From assembly GCA_002353555.1 (NCBI GenBank), contig DEJO01000037.1, positions 27,615 to 59,179 on the forward strand: DNA of 31,565 nucleotides, written 5' to 3'. The translations under genes were made by a program, and so were the position numbers. Shown one piece after another: positions 14,505 through 22,598 of this stretch. This DNA comes from Prevotella sp. UBA2746 (GTDB taxonomy: Bacteria > Bacteroidota > Bacteroidia > Bacteroidales > Bacteroidaceae). Numbering within the stretch: position 1 is the first letter of the stretch; the number at the start of each line of letters is the position of its first letter. A model generated the notes under the pieces. That model worked only from the letters and a program-made list of their open reading frames with translations, did no database searches and was not told where the DNA came from.

Positions 14505-16142
14505 CTAAGCGAAGCCGCTTCCGCCACCACCGCCATAGAACGTCGGAGTTCCTGTCTCTACGCCGATGCAGAGCGTGTCGAAAGCATCCGAGCCGTCGGT
14601 ACGGCACTGCAAGGGGTCTTCCTCAGTCTCCGGCAGTTTCTCGCCCGACTTATCCTTCTGGTTGGTTCCATTCACGGTCATGGCTGAGTCGATGGAGACC
14701 AAGAGGTCAGGATTATTTTCCTCATTGATGAGCAGGGTATAAGTGCGCTGACCGAGGAACATGCCGTTGATGAGCTGCTGCTTGACGGGATGGCTCCACG
14801 GACGACCAATATAGATTTCGCGGACTATCCACCCATGCTTGATGAAGCAATCTTTGACAACCGTCCTGAAATCGACCTTGCTGACACCGTAGTTGTTGCC
14901 CACGAAGGTAGCATCATAAACGAAGACTATCTCTTTATGTTTGAGAGGGGAGTAATAGAGGCAGATGTCATCGACAAGTTCCGGCAGGCGTCGCTCATAT
15001 TTCACATAGAAGCTCTTCAGGATTCGCAGCTTCATGTCGGCTCCAGGTTGTCCGATTACCGCCCAGTTGATGTTGGCGTTAGCGTCCATCGCAACCCAGA
15101 GAGGTGCGCCCTGCTCGATATCTCCGTCCATACGGCAGTCAACGTGGCGCAGCTTACCCATGTCATAGCCCAGCGAGTCTATATAAGTCTTGTCTACCTT
15201 GGTATAGAGGTTCCTGTCCGTCTTCGACGAATAAAACGAGTCTTCAGAGTGTTCTACTCTCCGGCACATGATGGTAGTCCGGAAGGTTGCCGGTGGCATG
15301 TCACGATAGCATTGCGCCACGAAGTCCTCACCGAGAATTTCCAGGTTCTCTATCGAAGAGAATTCCTTATAAAGATAGGTGTCAGCACGCAGCTGGTTGA
15401 CAGCCCGTGACAGTTTCCTCAGATAGTGCAACTCAGCCGGTGACGGCTTCTGATGGTTGGCCACTTTATCGGCGACGACCTTCCTGGCACGTGCCAGCTC
15501 AGCTATCAGCCCTTCAAGCAGCTGCACCTTTTGCAGGTCGCATTTCTCGCGGTCGTGCAGGAACCATGATCCTTTTTTCGTGGTTGGCATATCCGAGAAC
15601 TTGGCGATGCCATGGTGATAGTAGAGATGACCGAACACATTTCCGTTGCCACGGTTAGCCGGAATGGTCTCGTCCTTCAGCTGCTCGAAATCAATAAACT
15701 TCGCCTCGTCGATCAGGATGAAGTCAAAGCTCTGTGAGTTCGACGTTCCCTTACGGTCCTGACTGATGACCGTCGCATAGGAACCGTTGTAAAAAGACAA
15801 GGTATTCTCCCAGTTCATGGGCTTGATGATAGGATCCTTCCACCCCCATGCCTTTGCCGGCTTCTTACCCCAGGCATAGTGGACGTTCTCGACAAAGCCC
15901 CATCGCCGGAGGTGAGTATCCCATGAGGGTATGATGTTTGTCCACATACGCTTCGAATTAGGACCTACCAAAGCTGTGTTTGATCCTGGCATACCTTCTG
16001 CATTACGGCGCAACAGAGAAGCGGCAATCAAGCCCTTACCGATGCCACGACCGCCTACCATGGTCATGTTCTTGGTCATCAGCGCAAGCATGTATGCCTG
16101 CGCCTGATTGAGATATTGGTCAAGCGTTGTCATGTTTATCAA
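14505..16142 (-). CDS. terL: Terminase large subunit
   Basis: A 545-aa protein, the normal length for TerL, which packages DNA into the prohead using ATP and cuts the concatemer. The ATPase half has a Walker A-like GGRGIGKG at about residues 30-37 and Walker B FILIDEA at 141-147 with acidic D145-E146. The nuclease half has RNase H-like acidic positions in 'PLWVAMDANANINW' and 'IVFVYDATF', and a late 'DGSDAFDTLC'. The C-terminus is Gly-rich (FYGGGGGSGFA). It overlaps the upstream 214-aa gene by 23 nt. The portal is far away, at 5905-7266. Confidence 0.93.
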   Translation of the reverse strand: MINMTTLDQYLNQAQAYMLALMTKNMTMVGGRGIGKGLIAASLLRRNAEGMPGSNTALVGPNSKRMWTNIIPSWDTHLRRWGFVENVHYAWGKKPAKAWGWKDPIIKPMNWENTLSFYNGSYATVISQDRKGTSNSQSFDFILIDEAKFIDFEQLKDETIPANRGNGNVFGHLYYHHGIAKFSDMPTTKKGSWFLHDREKCDLQKVQLLEGLIAELARARKVVADKVANHQKPSPAELHYLRKLSRAVNQLRADTYLYKEFSSIENLEILGEDFVAQCYRDMPPATFRTTIMCRRVEHSEDSFYSSKTDRNLYTKVDKTYIDSLGYDMGKLRHVDCRMDGDIEQGAPLWVAMDANANINWAVIGQPGADMKLRILKSFYVKYERRLPELVDDICLYYSPLKHKEIVFVYDATFVGNNYGVSKVDFRTVVKDCFIKHGWIVREIYIGRPWSHPVKQQLINGMFLGQRTYTLLINEENNPDLLVSIDSAMTVNGTNQKDKSGEKLPETEEDPLQCRTDGSDAFDTLCIGVETGTPTFYGGGGGSGFA

Positions 16143-16764
16143 TCTGCTTTTTCACTTCCAGCTCTTTAGCTGTTACGGCATCGACCATCTCCACGATCTC
16201 TGCATCCTCGTCGATGTCCTGCAGTTTGGAATGTGAATAGTGAGCAATCAGCTCATCTATCACCTTGCGGACGTTAGGAATAGGCTTGAAGCCCAGGACA
16301 GAGACATCGAAGGTAAAGGAGATGCGCGGTATCTCCGAGTAGCCCTTATCATGATCGTCATCCTTGTCGAGCTTGTTATACTTGCCATACTGCTGTGCCA
16401 GCTTAGCGATGGCTGCAGCATCCTCTTTCCGGAGGGCTATTGCATAGCCTTCCATGATCATATTATTGAACCTCCAGCGGTGCCATTCTTTGGTGCACTG
16501 CTGCAGGTTCCCGATGATGGCGTGCAATATCTCGATGTCCTCATAAGCCTTGCGCTTGGACAGCGGCTTGCCGTCATCCTGGTAGTTTGCTTGGATATAG
16601 TCTATATATTCGCGGTCCTTCTTCAGAGGATTGCGAAGCATATAGTTATAGATGTCGCGTAGCCTGAGGACTCGCGTGATGACCTGTTCACTGACCCGGT
16701 TAGCACGCATCTCCTCGACCGGCAGCATGAGGTTGTCCGAATATGTGTCGATGTTGAATCTCAT
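16120..16764 (-). CDS. TerL-adjacent DNA-packaging protein, small terminase candidate
   Basis: A 214-aa helical protein. The N-terminal region 'RVSEQVITRVLRLRDIYNYMLRNPLKKDREYIDYI' and 'GKPLSKRKAYEDIEILHAII' looks like a helix-turn-helix-bearing domain. A charged centre with 'KYNKLDKDDDHDKGYSEIP' follows, then a C-terminal acidic helix and 'KELEVKKQIDKHDNA'. In many Bacteroidetes prophages a protein of this type precedes TerL and is taken as a packaging component. Both this and the 89-aa neighbour could be the small subunit. Start and upstream stop overlap as ATGA. Confidence 0.6.
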   Translation of the reverse strand: MRFNIDTYSDNLMLPVEEMRANRVSEQVITRVLRLRDIYNYMLRNPLKKDREYIDYIQANYQDDGKPLSKRKAYEDIEILHAIIGNLQQCTKEWHRWRFNNMIMEGYAIALRKEDAAAIAKLAQQYGKYNKLDKDDDHDKGYSEIPRISFTFDVSVLGFKPIPNVRKVIDELIAHYSHSKLQDIDEDAEIVEMVDAVTAKELEVKKQIDKHDNA

Positions 16765-17030
16765 TCTATACTGATAAAGGCAGTCTGAAGCCAGCTGATG
16801 GCAGCATCGATGGCTGAAGGCGAACCAATGTCCGCCAGTTTAAGTGTTTTCTCGTGGAGGTCTTTGGCTCGTTCTGCCAGGACTCTGCGGTACATCTTAC
16901 CGGCATCCTTCCACGGGTTCGCGAACTCGGCGACATCTTCAGGGCTCAGCCCCAAAAGGTCGCCAATCTGGGAAGGTGTCAGCAGGAGTCTCGCCAGAGG
17001 CTCCGCCTGTTGTAACAATTCCTTTTCCAT
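16761..17030 (-). CDS. Small DNA-binding protein, terminase small subunit candidate
   Basis: An 89-aa protein with a likely helix-turn-helix at about residues 15-45 (LLTPSQIGDLLGLSPEDVAEF), followed by 'GKMYRRVLAERAKDLHEKTL' and a C-terminal helix. The pattern 'T-x-x-Q-I-x-x-L-L-G-L-S' with a following helix is seen in phage small terminase-like DNA-binding proteins. It sits two genes before TerL. Unusually, its first 92 nt overlap the PLD-like gene in another frame. Because the HTH lies inside the overlap, the start at 17030 is probably real. Confidence 0.6.
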   Translation of the reverse strand: MEKELLQQAEPLARLLLTPSQIGDLLGLSPEDVAEFANPWKDAGKMYRRVLAERAKDLHEKTLKLADIGSPSAIDAAISWLQTAFISIE

Positions 17031-17523
17031 TTTCCAGGTCTAATTGTGCAGCATCATTGCTGCAGATATCTACATATTGCTGCATCAGGACTTTAAAAAC
17101 CTCTCTGTCCGTGCTGATGATGGTACTTTCGGCTCTTGCGCCGTAAGTCTGATTCTGTGAGGTGATGACGGACACGTCTATATCCTCACCATGAACCAGC
17201 AGCAGCTTAGAGTGGTTTTGCCCCAAGAAGATGGTATCGAAGGTGGCAGCAAGCAGACGCTCCAGATGCAGCGTCTTGCGTGCCGCCCTTTGATCGAGAA
17301 GTATGGTAGAATGACCTATCAGGTCTTTCTGCCGTAGAAGGAAGAATCCGTTCAGGAACGGCTCACTGGTAGAGTAGCTGCTCACCCACACGTCGGACTT
17401 CCCGGTCTGCGGCAGAAGCCATCCGAGAAGTCCCAACGTGTGCAGTCCCTGTCCGAAGTATGCTTGCAGCGACACTTCACGGACAGGACGTAGCAGTGAG
17501 CGTATATCCCTGCCGGCAGGCAT
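16939..17523 (-). CDS. Phospholipase D-like (degenerate HKD) phage protein
   Basis: A 194-aa protein. A PLD-like half is suggested by the strand 'DVWVSSYSTSEPFLNGFFLL' and then 'IFLGQNHSKLLLVHGEDIDVSVITSQNQTY' at about 98-127. The H104-S-K106 pair matches HxK and 'TSQN' matches the SxN that follows in PLD nucleases. The acidic residue expected after HxK(x)4 is replaced by His, so catalysis is doubtful. A single HKD copy could act as a dimer, as in the Nuc family. Position just before the terminase genes suggests a role in DNA handling, but that is inference. The last 92 nt overlap the small-subunit candidate. Confidence 0.55.
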   Translation of the reverse strand: MPAGRDIRSLLRPVREVSLQAYFGQGLHTLGLLGWLLPQTGKSDVWVSSYSTSEPFLNGFFLLRQKDLIGHSTILLDQRAARKTLHLERLLAATFDTIFLGQNHSKLLLVHGEDIDVSVITSQNQTYGARAESTIISTDREVFKVLMQQYVDICSNDAAQLDLENGKGIVTTGGASGETPADTFPDWRPFGAEP

Positions 17524-17526
17524 ACA

Positions 17527-18333
17527 CTATGGTTTACGCGGAACCGTTATCCCCAGTTCCGCAAGTTTTTGAACCGTTGCCGGCTTGAAGGTCTGCTTCA
17601 AGGCAACAAGAGCCTTTACGGCGTTCTCCAGCTTAGCGAAGGACTCTTTGGTATGAGGTGTCTTACGGGCAATCCCGCGTGATACGGCAGCTCTTGCTGT
17701 CTGTATCGTCTTCACATTGTCCGTAAACGCGTCGACGCGATCAGCGGAGGCAGCAGGTTTTTTGTCTTCAATGACAAAACTGTCATAGGCTTCGTAGTCA
17801 TTACGGAGCGCTGTGTCCAGCTGCCGGAGCTGATAGCAGATTTCATTGCCGTCACATGCCGCATAGCCCGGACGAGCAATCATCTGCGCCAGTTGCGCAT
17901 GCAACTTGCGCATAGACTTCCAACGTTCGGTATTCTTCGTGAAGAGTGCCTGGATATTCTCAGGCAGTCGGTCATGGTCTGGACGCAAGCCACGAATGCC
18001 CAGCTGTGGGATGAGAGGAGTGTCGACGCTGTCTTGTTCTACAGTCACTGGAACCTGCGACAGCGTCTGCTTGACAGCAGCTATCGTTTCCTGGTTGAAT
18101 TTCTCCACCTGCGGCGTCGTCAGCCCTCTTTGGCGGATGCCGAGATATTTCTTCAGGTCCGCTTTGATCCATGGCAACATACTCTTAGGACGAGTCATGG
18201 CACTGTTGTAGATGGCGCGTTCACGCTGCGGGTTACAGCGCAATAAGAGTGTTGCCCCTTCGCGGATTTGTTCTTCAGTCGGTTTCTCCAACTGGAGGAA
18301 TTGCTGAATCTGAGTTGTTAAGATATGGTCCAT
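17527..18333 (-). CDS. Phage head-module protein, helical, unknown
   Basis: A 268-aa protein, basic and mostly helical. Its N-terminal segment 'MDHILTTQIQQFLQL' leads into 'TEEQIREGATLLLRCNPQRERAIYNSAM' and 'LPWIKADLKKYLGIRQRGLT', and the C-terminal half is a string of amphipathic helices rich in Ala, Lys and Thr. No catalytic motif is apparent. Lying between the capsid and terminase genes with a 3-nt gap to the PLD-like gene, it is likely a virion or DNA-packaging factor. Ends in TAG. Confidence 0.5.
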   Translation of the reverse strand: MDHILTTQIQQFLQLEKPTEEQIREGATLLLRCNPQRERAIYNSAMTRPKSMLPWIKADLKKYLGIRQRGLTTPQVEKFNQETIAAVKQTLSQVPVTVEQDSVDTPLIPQLGIRGLRPDHDRLPENIQALFTKNTERWKSMRKLHAQLAQMIARPGYAACDGNEICYQLRQLDTALRNDYEAYDSFVIEDKKPAASADRVDAFTDNVKTIQTARAAVSRGIARKTPHTKESFAKLENAVKALVALKQTFKPATVQKLAELGITVPRKP

Positions 18334-18354
18334 ATCGTTCTGGTTTTAAGTAAA

Positions 18355-18389
18355 GAGGTGGAGAGAGGCTTGTGCCTTCCCTCCACCTC
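18355..18389 (-). terminator. Strong hairpin, possible weak terminator
   Basis: GAGGTGGAG (18355-18363) pairs with CTCCACCTC (18381-18389), a perfect 9-bp stem with only a short T-run (CTTTACTT) on the minus side. It lies between the 202-aa and 268-aa genes and could set mRNA stability or partial termination. Confidence 0.5.
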
Positions 18390-18416
18390 GACATAATATA
18401 TTAACCGGATCAGAAT

Positions 18417-19025
18417 TTAGCCACCTTGAACTGTCTTGATTTCGCCGTCAGTGCAGTCTATATACTGCGTAGCTGAGATCATCAGCTTACCGGTATAGGT
18501 CGGCACGGGGCATACATCGTAGCACTGGATGGCGAAGGTAGAAGAGCAGGCGCCTGTAGGCTCAGCCGAGGTGTCGCCGCTCGCCTTCGTATCGGTGTGA
18601 TACATGTCATTTCCAATGACACAGAACTTGCCGGCTTTGTCCTGATAGACATAGACGAGGTCATCGTTGATTGCCTGACGAGCGAAAGCCTTTACTTCGT
18701 CGGGCATGCCGACGACGATGGCATTGGCCTGGTTGTTGATGAGCTGTGTCCCGATTTCGCCGACGGTCTCGAAGGTGACGTTGGACGCTTCATCCTTCAG
18801 GTCGATGAAGTTGAAGACTTTGTCTGCAGCCAAGGTGAAGTCACCTGCCAACTGCGACAATGCAGACATGTCATCTACCTCTTCGGCATCTGCATCAGGC
18901 AGCTTCGGGAAAGTTGCGATGTCAGCCTTTTTGATGTAGTACAATCTGCGGCGGATGCCTGGGAGGTTCTTACCACCCGGGCAAGATTCTATGCTCTGAT
19001 AGAGAGATTTAGTTGTGCATTTCAT
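18417..19025 (-). CDS. Phage virion protein after capsid gene, unknown
   Basis: A 202-aa protein. The N-terminus MKCTTKSLYQSIESCPGGKN is followed by 'GIRRRLYYIKKADIATFPKLPD', then acidic beta-rich sequence with 'SNVTFETVGEIGTQLINNQANAIVVGM' and a C-terminus reading 'TYTGKLMISATQYIDCTDGEI'. The pattern of a tube- or decoration-like beta protein placed straight after the major capsid gene suggests a major tail or head-decoration protein. There is no definite family match. A terminator-like hairpin lies between it and the capsid gene, as often seen after highly expressed capsid genes. Confidence 0.5.
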   Translation of the reverse strand: MKCTTKSLYQSIESCPGGKNLPGIRRRLYYIKKADIATFPKLPDADAEEVDDMSALSQLAGDFTLAADKVFNFIDLKDEASNVTFETVGEIGTQLINNQANAIVVGMPDEVKAFARQAINDDLVYVYQDKAGKFCVIGNDMYHTDTKASGDTSAEPTGACSSTFAIQCYDVCPVPTYTGKLMISATQYIDCTDGEIKTVQGG

Positions 19026-19048
19026 TGTTTTTCTTTTTATAGTGTTAT

Positions 19049-19077
19049 AAAAAGGCAGGTGGTATTACCCACCTACC
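19049..19077 (-). terminator. Terminator-like hairpin after the capsid gene
   Basis: AGGTGG (19057-19062) pairs with CCACCT (19069-19074), extended by GG/CC past one mismatch. The minus strand reads CCTTTTTAT after the stem. It is likely a partial terminator that lowers expression after the capsid gene. Confidence 0.6.
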
Positions 19078-19084
19078 CTTATCA

Positions 19085-20392
19085 TTATCCCTGTGCAGAG
19101 ACAGTGAGCGCGTAGCTAGCAGAAGCAGCATTGTGCGTGGTGTCACCGGCGTAGGAAGCAGTAATCAGCGTGGTACCAGCACCGACAAGTGTCAGGGCAC
19201 CTGTCTGGGCATCAACGGTAGCGACGCTCTCGTCAGAAGAAGAATAGGTCACGGCAACAGATGGCTCCGTTGTCGCAGTCTGCGACGTAGGTTCTTCGCC
19301 CATGGTAGCTGCTACTACCGCGTTGTCGAAGCTTACAGCAACATCAGTCTTGACCACGATGGTCTCTCCGCCGTCGTCAGGGTCTGAGTCTGGTTTATCA
19401 CTTTCAAGTGAGAACTCACCTACCTTCAGCAGCTCCTTGTTGATGCAACGGATCTGCTCGCCATAGACGCCGGCATATTCAAAGGTACATACCCACGACG
19501 AATATTTGCCGACGTTGGCTTTGTTCTGCTGGTTCATGATATCGGTACCGAGCAGGAAGTTCGGCTTTGTCGATATCTTAAGGAATTGAGAGCCGGACAT
19601 ATTGTCAAGCACGGCGAGTTGGCACTTGCCACGAGATCCTTCAAGGAATTCCTTGTCGAAAGACGTATTGTACTGAAGGCTTCCATGACGTGCCTGATAG
19701 TCGTCAACATAGCAGTCATAGACTTCCTGCGACATATACATGAACGTCTTCTGTTTCTTCAGTTCAGAATCGCAAGAGCGATAGAACTCCTTCAGGACTT
19801 CCGTAGCGTTCGTCTTATCAATCTTGCCGAGATTGATATAGTTGTTTTTCGCAGCAACAATATTGCCCTCGGTAATCTCCTTGCCGATGATAGTATCGAA
19901 GGAATCGAATAGATCCTTAGTACGCTTGCCGTTGACATTACGTACGCCACCGACGAAGACGACATCGTTGATATGCTTGCCAATCTTGGCAGCGAAAAGA
20001 ACCAGCAGCTTCCGGGCAATCTGATGCTTGGTCAGAGCCTGGCCGAGAGCCAGCGACTCTCCATAGATGGAGTGGAACAGCGGCATAGGATCAAAATCCT
20101 TCGCACAGTTGCCTGGGAAGACTTCCAGAATACGTCCTGTGATCTTATAGTCTGCTGTGTCGTGGTTATTGATGCTATATGGTGCCAACTCAGCGTCACC
20201 ATCCAGCTCATTGAACATCACCTGATTGCGGACACCAGGCAGTACGGTTACAAACTTTGCCGTCTGGTCTTGGAAGACCTGGAACGGCATGGTCAGCAAT
20301 TCTCTACGGATTTGCTGGGCACTCTCTCGAAGAAGTTCCGGGGTGATGACTTCCGCCATCTCATCCGGAGTAAGAAATTCTACTCTAGCCAT
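19085..20392 (-). CDS. Major capsid protein with C-terminal Ig-like (BIG2) domain
   Basis: A 435-aa protein directly after the prohead protease/scaffold gene (2-nt gap), the position of a major capsid protein. The body has an N-terminal helical arm (MARVEFLTPDEMAEVITPEL), a P-loop-like hinge region and 'KLLVLFAAKIGKHINDVVFVGG' with 'NKANVGKYSSWVCTFEYAGVYGEQIRCINKE', fitting an HK97-type or related shell fold. From about residue 350 an Asp/Gly linker leads to an Ig-like domain, with 'VTYSSSDESVATVDAQTG' and 'GAGTTLITASYAGD' matching bacterial Ig group 2. Such domains on capsids can bind glycans and mucus. The capsid call rests on gene order and composition. Confidence 0.8.
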   Translation of the reverse strand: MARVEFLTPDEMAEVITPELLRESAQQIRRELLTMPFQVFQDQTAKFVTVLPGVRNQVMFNELDGDAELAPYSINNHDTADYKITGRILEVFPGNCAKDFDPMPLFHSIYGESLALGQALTKHQIARKLLVLFAAKIGKHINDVVFVGGVRNVNGKRTKDLFDSFDTIIGKEITEGNIVAAKNNYINLGKIDKTNATEVLKEFYRSCDSELKKQKTFMYMSQEVYDCYVDDYQARHGSLQYNTSFDKEFLEGSRGKCQLAVLDNMSGSQFLKISTKPNFLLGTDIMNQQNKANVGKYSSWVCTFEYAGVYGEQIRCINKELLKVGEFSLESDKPDSDPDDGGETIVVKTDVAVSFDNAVVAATMGEEPTSQTATTEPSVAVTYSSSDESVATVDAQTGALTLVGAGTTLITASYAGDTTHNAASASYALTVSAQG

Positions 20393-20394
20393 GA

Positions 20395-20775
20395 TTATAA
20401 TAGACCTTTAATGTCGTTATACATCTCCTTGGCGGTCATTATGGAAGTATTACCTTCCTCATTCACCTTGGACTTGGTGTCGTCACCGGCTTCCGCCTTG
20501 AAGTCATCAAACTCTTTCTGAAGCTTGGCAAGTTCGCCTTCAGCGTCAGCTTTTGCATCTTCAGCAGCCTTCTTGGCTGTTTCAAGATTCTCTTTCTCTG
20601 TGACGAGAGTTTTCTTCTCGTCCTGCAGAGAAGCAATCATGTCATCTTTCTCTTTCAGTGCTCCTTCGATGCTGTTGAGTTGGTCCTCGGTGAGTGTGGT
20701 CTTACCATCCTCACCCACGACGAAGTTCTCTACAGCCAACAAAGCGCACACGAGGTTCAATACTAATTTTTTCAT
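20395..20775 (-). CDS. Possible internal-start scaffold protein within protease gene
   Basis: In the protease frame, ATG at 20775 opens MKKLVLNLVCALLAVENFVV, followed by the acidic coiled coil to the shared stop, 126 aa. Lambda C/Nu3 precedent makes a scaffold-only product plausible. A purine-rich ribosome binding site is not obvious upstream. The hydrophobic first 15 residues are odd for a soluble scaffold. Confidence 0.4.
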   Translation of the reverse strand: MKKLVLNLVCALLAVENFVVGEDGKTTLTEDQLNSIEGALKEKDDMIASLQDEKKTLVTEKENLETAKKAAEDAKADAEGELAKLQKEFDDFKAEAGDDTKSKVNEEGNTSIMTAKEMYNDIKGLL

Positions 20776-21543
20776 GTTCTTATGGTTGTTGGTTGATACT
20801 GTGTGTTCTTCCTCCTGAGACTCTTCAACAACACCACGGAAGTCATTGAAGATATTCTTCAGTTTAGCCATGATGCCTTTCGGCACCTTGGGTTCAGGCT
20901 TGTCGAATGCTGGCAGTGTCGGCAAGCCGAAGTGCTCTTCGATACCATTGTACCCGGCATACACGTTGTTGATTGCCTTAGCCTGAGTGGAAGAGTCATC
21001 ATCTTCCAAGATGGCATCGACGATGCCGAAATCTACAGCCTCCTGTGCGGTCATCCATTTCTCTTGATCCATCATGGCACAGTTGTCTTCGATAGACTTA
21101 CCATTTCGGAAGCTGTAGAAGTCAGCCAATGCTTTGTCTATAGTGTCAAGTTCAGACCTGGTCTTTTGGAGAGCTGCGATATAGGAATCAATCTTCTTCT
21201 TGTTGGAGAAGCCATTGCCATAGATGTATTGAGACGAGTTGTGGATGAGCATGAGTGACCCTCGTGCTATCTTCACAGACTTAGCCTTCATGCAGAGGAT
21301 GGTGGCTGAGCTTGCCGTCATGCCGATGATGACCATATTACATTTACCATGGGCAGCAATAAGCTCGGCGATGGTGATACCCTCGTCGATATACCCACCA
21401 GGAGAACTGACCGCAATGGTCACTTCATTATCTTTATTCTCCTTCAGGAAGTTCTTGACCTGGGCAGAAGTTGTACCAGGCTGACCTGTCCACCAGTCGA
21501 AATTTTCACCGATTGTTCCGGTGATATAAAAATCGTACTTCAT
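20395..21543 (-). CDS. ClpP-type prohead protease fused to scaffold domain
   Basis: A 382-aa protein. Residues about 1-180 are a ClpP/S49-like serine protease: 'VSSPGGYIDEGITIAE' at 46-60, nucleophile Ser at 78-79 in 'GMTASSAT', His101 in 'LMLIHNSS', and Asp176 in 'AVDFGIVDAI'. Residues about 255-382 form an acidic coiled coil (DEKKTLVTEKENLETAKKAA) typical of phage scaffolds. The domain order resembles lambda gpC, with an in-frame internal start for a scaffold-only product. It would cleave scaffold and capsid arms during head maturation. Promoter TATCTTTG lies at 21565-21572. Confidence 0.88.
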   Translation of the reverse strand: MKYDFYITGTIGENFDWWTGQPGTTSAQVKNFLKENKDNEVTIAVSSPGGYIDEGITIAELIAAHGKCNMVIIGMTASSATILCMKAKSVKIARGSLMLIHNSSQYIYGNGFSNKKKIDSYIAALQKTRSELDTIDKALADFYSFRNGKSIEDNCAMMDQEKWMTAQEAVDFGIVDAILEDDDSSTQAKAINNVYAGYNGIEEHFGLPTLPAFDKPEPKVPKGIMAKLKNIFNDFRGVVEESQEEEHTVSTNNHKNMKKLVLNLVCALLAVENFVVGEDGKTTLTEDQLNSIEGALKEKDDMIASLQDEKKTLVTEKENLETAKKAAEDAKADAEGELAKLQKEFDDFKAEAGDDTKSKVNEEGNTSIMTAKEMYNDIKGLL

Positions 21544-21564
21544 ATCTCGGCGTTAAATTTTTCG

Positions 21565-21572
21565 CAAAGATA
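21565..21572 (-). promoter_or_regulatory. -7 promoter element for the head module
   Basis: The minus strand reads TATCTTTG then CG, 21 bases before the ATG of the protease/scaffold gene. Confidence 0.65.
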
Positions 21573-21602
21573 GGAAGTACGACATGTTATAGAAAATACC
21601 TT

Positions 21603-22016
21603 TTATTCTTCAATCAGCAACATGGGATGCATGGATTTCCATGTGATGGTAAACTGCTTCAGCGATGAATCTGGAACTTTTTCAGGAAAGGTCTGAAGTT
21701 CTTTAATAATAGGGTACGGGCGCGAATTGGTACCGACCAAATATTGATTACCGTTGACATCAGTCAGCCGGAAAGCCATGCGGCTTAAGGCAAGCAGCTT
21801 CCGACATGGTGTCTTGAAGGTAACGGTCGTATTATACTTGCGCTGAGCATTTTCGTAGGAATCTTCTACTGTCACTCCAACAAGGTCTTGGATTTCAAGA
21901 TCTGTAAAAAAGAGTGAAGATTTAATTCGACATGATGTCGACGATATAATCTGAAGAGAATTGAGATCTGCAATTCTGATCATTTCGATTTTGATGATGT
22001 GAACGTGATTGAACAT
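21603..22016 (-). CDS. Hypothetical beta-rich phage protein
   Basis: A 137-aa protein; a second start at MIRIADLNSLQIISS (21983) is possible. Strand-rich: 'SLFFTDLEIQDLVGVTVEDS', 'YNTTVTFKTPCRKLLALSRMAFRLTDVNGNQYLVGT', and a C-terminal 'KQFTITWKSMHPMLLIEE'. It resembles small phage virion proteins of the type with a compact beta barrel, but no family is recognised. A TATTTTTG promoter lies at 22052-22059. It lies between the origin-side gene and the head module, transcribed separately. Confidence 0.5.
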   Translation of the reverse strand: MFNHVHIIKIEMIRIADLNSLQIISSTSCRIKSSLFFTDLEIQDLVGVTVEDSYENAQRKYNTTVTFKTPCRKLLALSRMAFRLTDVNGNQYLVGTNSRPYPIIKELQTFPEKVPDSSLKQFTITWKSMHPMLLIEE

Positions 22017-22051
22017 ACTCTAACAGGGTTGAACGGGGTTAAAACAAAATG

Positions 22052-22059
22052 CAAAAATA
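22052..22059 (-). promoter_or_regulatory. -7 promoter element
   Basis: The minus strand reads TATTTTTG then C, 35 bases before the ATG at 22016. Confidence 0.5.
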
Positions 22060-22087
22060 GTGGATTTATTTACTTAGTTAAAATTTA

Positions 22088-22576
22088 CTAACTTGATTCA
22101 TGCTTATAGCCTCTTGAGATATTTATCCCATTATTCTTTTTATAAGCATCTTTGATGCGCTGAAACTTCATCCGGAGGTTTTCATAGTTATTCCCTTTCA
22201 TGGAGATACCATTGTTCTCCATCCAGTCCATCACCAGCTTGGAAAGCTTCACTGACCGGCAGCCGATATCTGTCAGGTCTTCCCACATATGCATTACGAA
22301 TATGTCGTCAATGGCCTCTGCAATGGCAGCCTTTCCGTGCTTAGTAATGTAATTGTATATCTCCGGCTTCTTGCTTCTTGACCCCATCAGGCAGATAGCC
22401 AGCTCTCCTTCTTGCTGTGTCTCTGGCAGCACACCATCCGGACGCTTCCTGCTGAAGTGTCTGATGACATGGTTAAGGTTGGTATGTGAAGGAAACTCGC
22501 ACGGGCGCCCGAAATGGTATTCACACCACTCCCTTTCATATAAGGGCAGCTTGATATATATAAGGATGTCGCTCAT
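22088..22576 (-). CDS. Phage protein next to putative origin, unknown
   Basis: A 162-aa protein from MSDILIYIKLPLYEREWC (ATG at 22576). The longer frame to 22621 reaches across the promoter and is rejected. It has an N-terminal strand-helix segment with 'CEYHFGRPCEFPSHTN', a basic 'RHFSRKRPDGVLPE', and a helical second half ending in 'NLRMKFQRIKDAYKKN'. The basic His/Cys content and its place beside the repeat cluster would suit a DNA-binding or replication accessory role, but no family is recognised. Promoter TATCTTTG lies at 22599-22606. Confidence 0.5.
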   Translation of the reverse strand: MSDILIYIKLPLYEREWCEYHFGRPCEFPSHTNLNHVIRHFSRKRPDGVLPETQQEGELAICLMGSRSKKPEIYNYITKHGKAAIAEAIDDIFVMHMWEDLTDIGCRSVKLSKLVMDWMENNGISMKGNNYENLRMKFQRIKDAYKKNNGINISRGYKHESS

Positions 22577-22598
22577 AGATTGTTTGGTTTTAATGCGA

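Noticed and set aside
14790..15410. 206-aa plus-strand frame
   Set aside because: It lies antisense inside TerL, whose frame has clear ATPase and nuclease motifs; typical shadow of a long gene.
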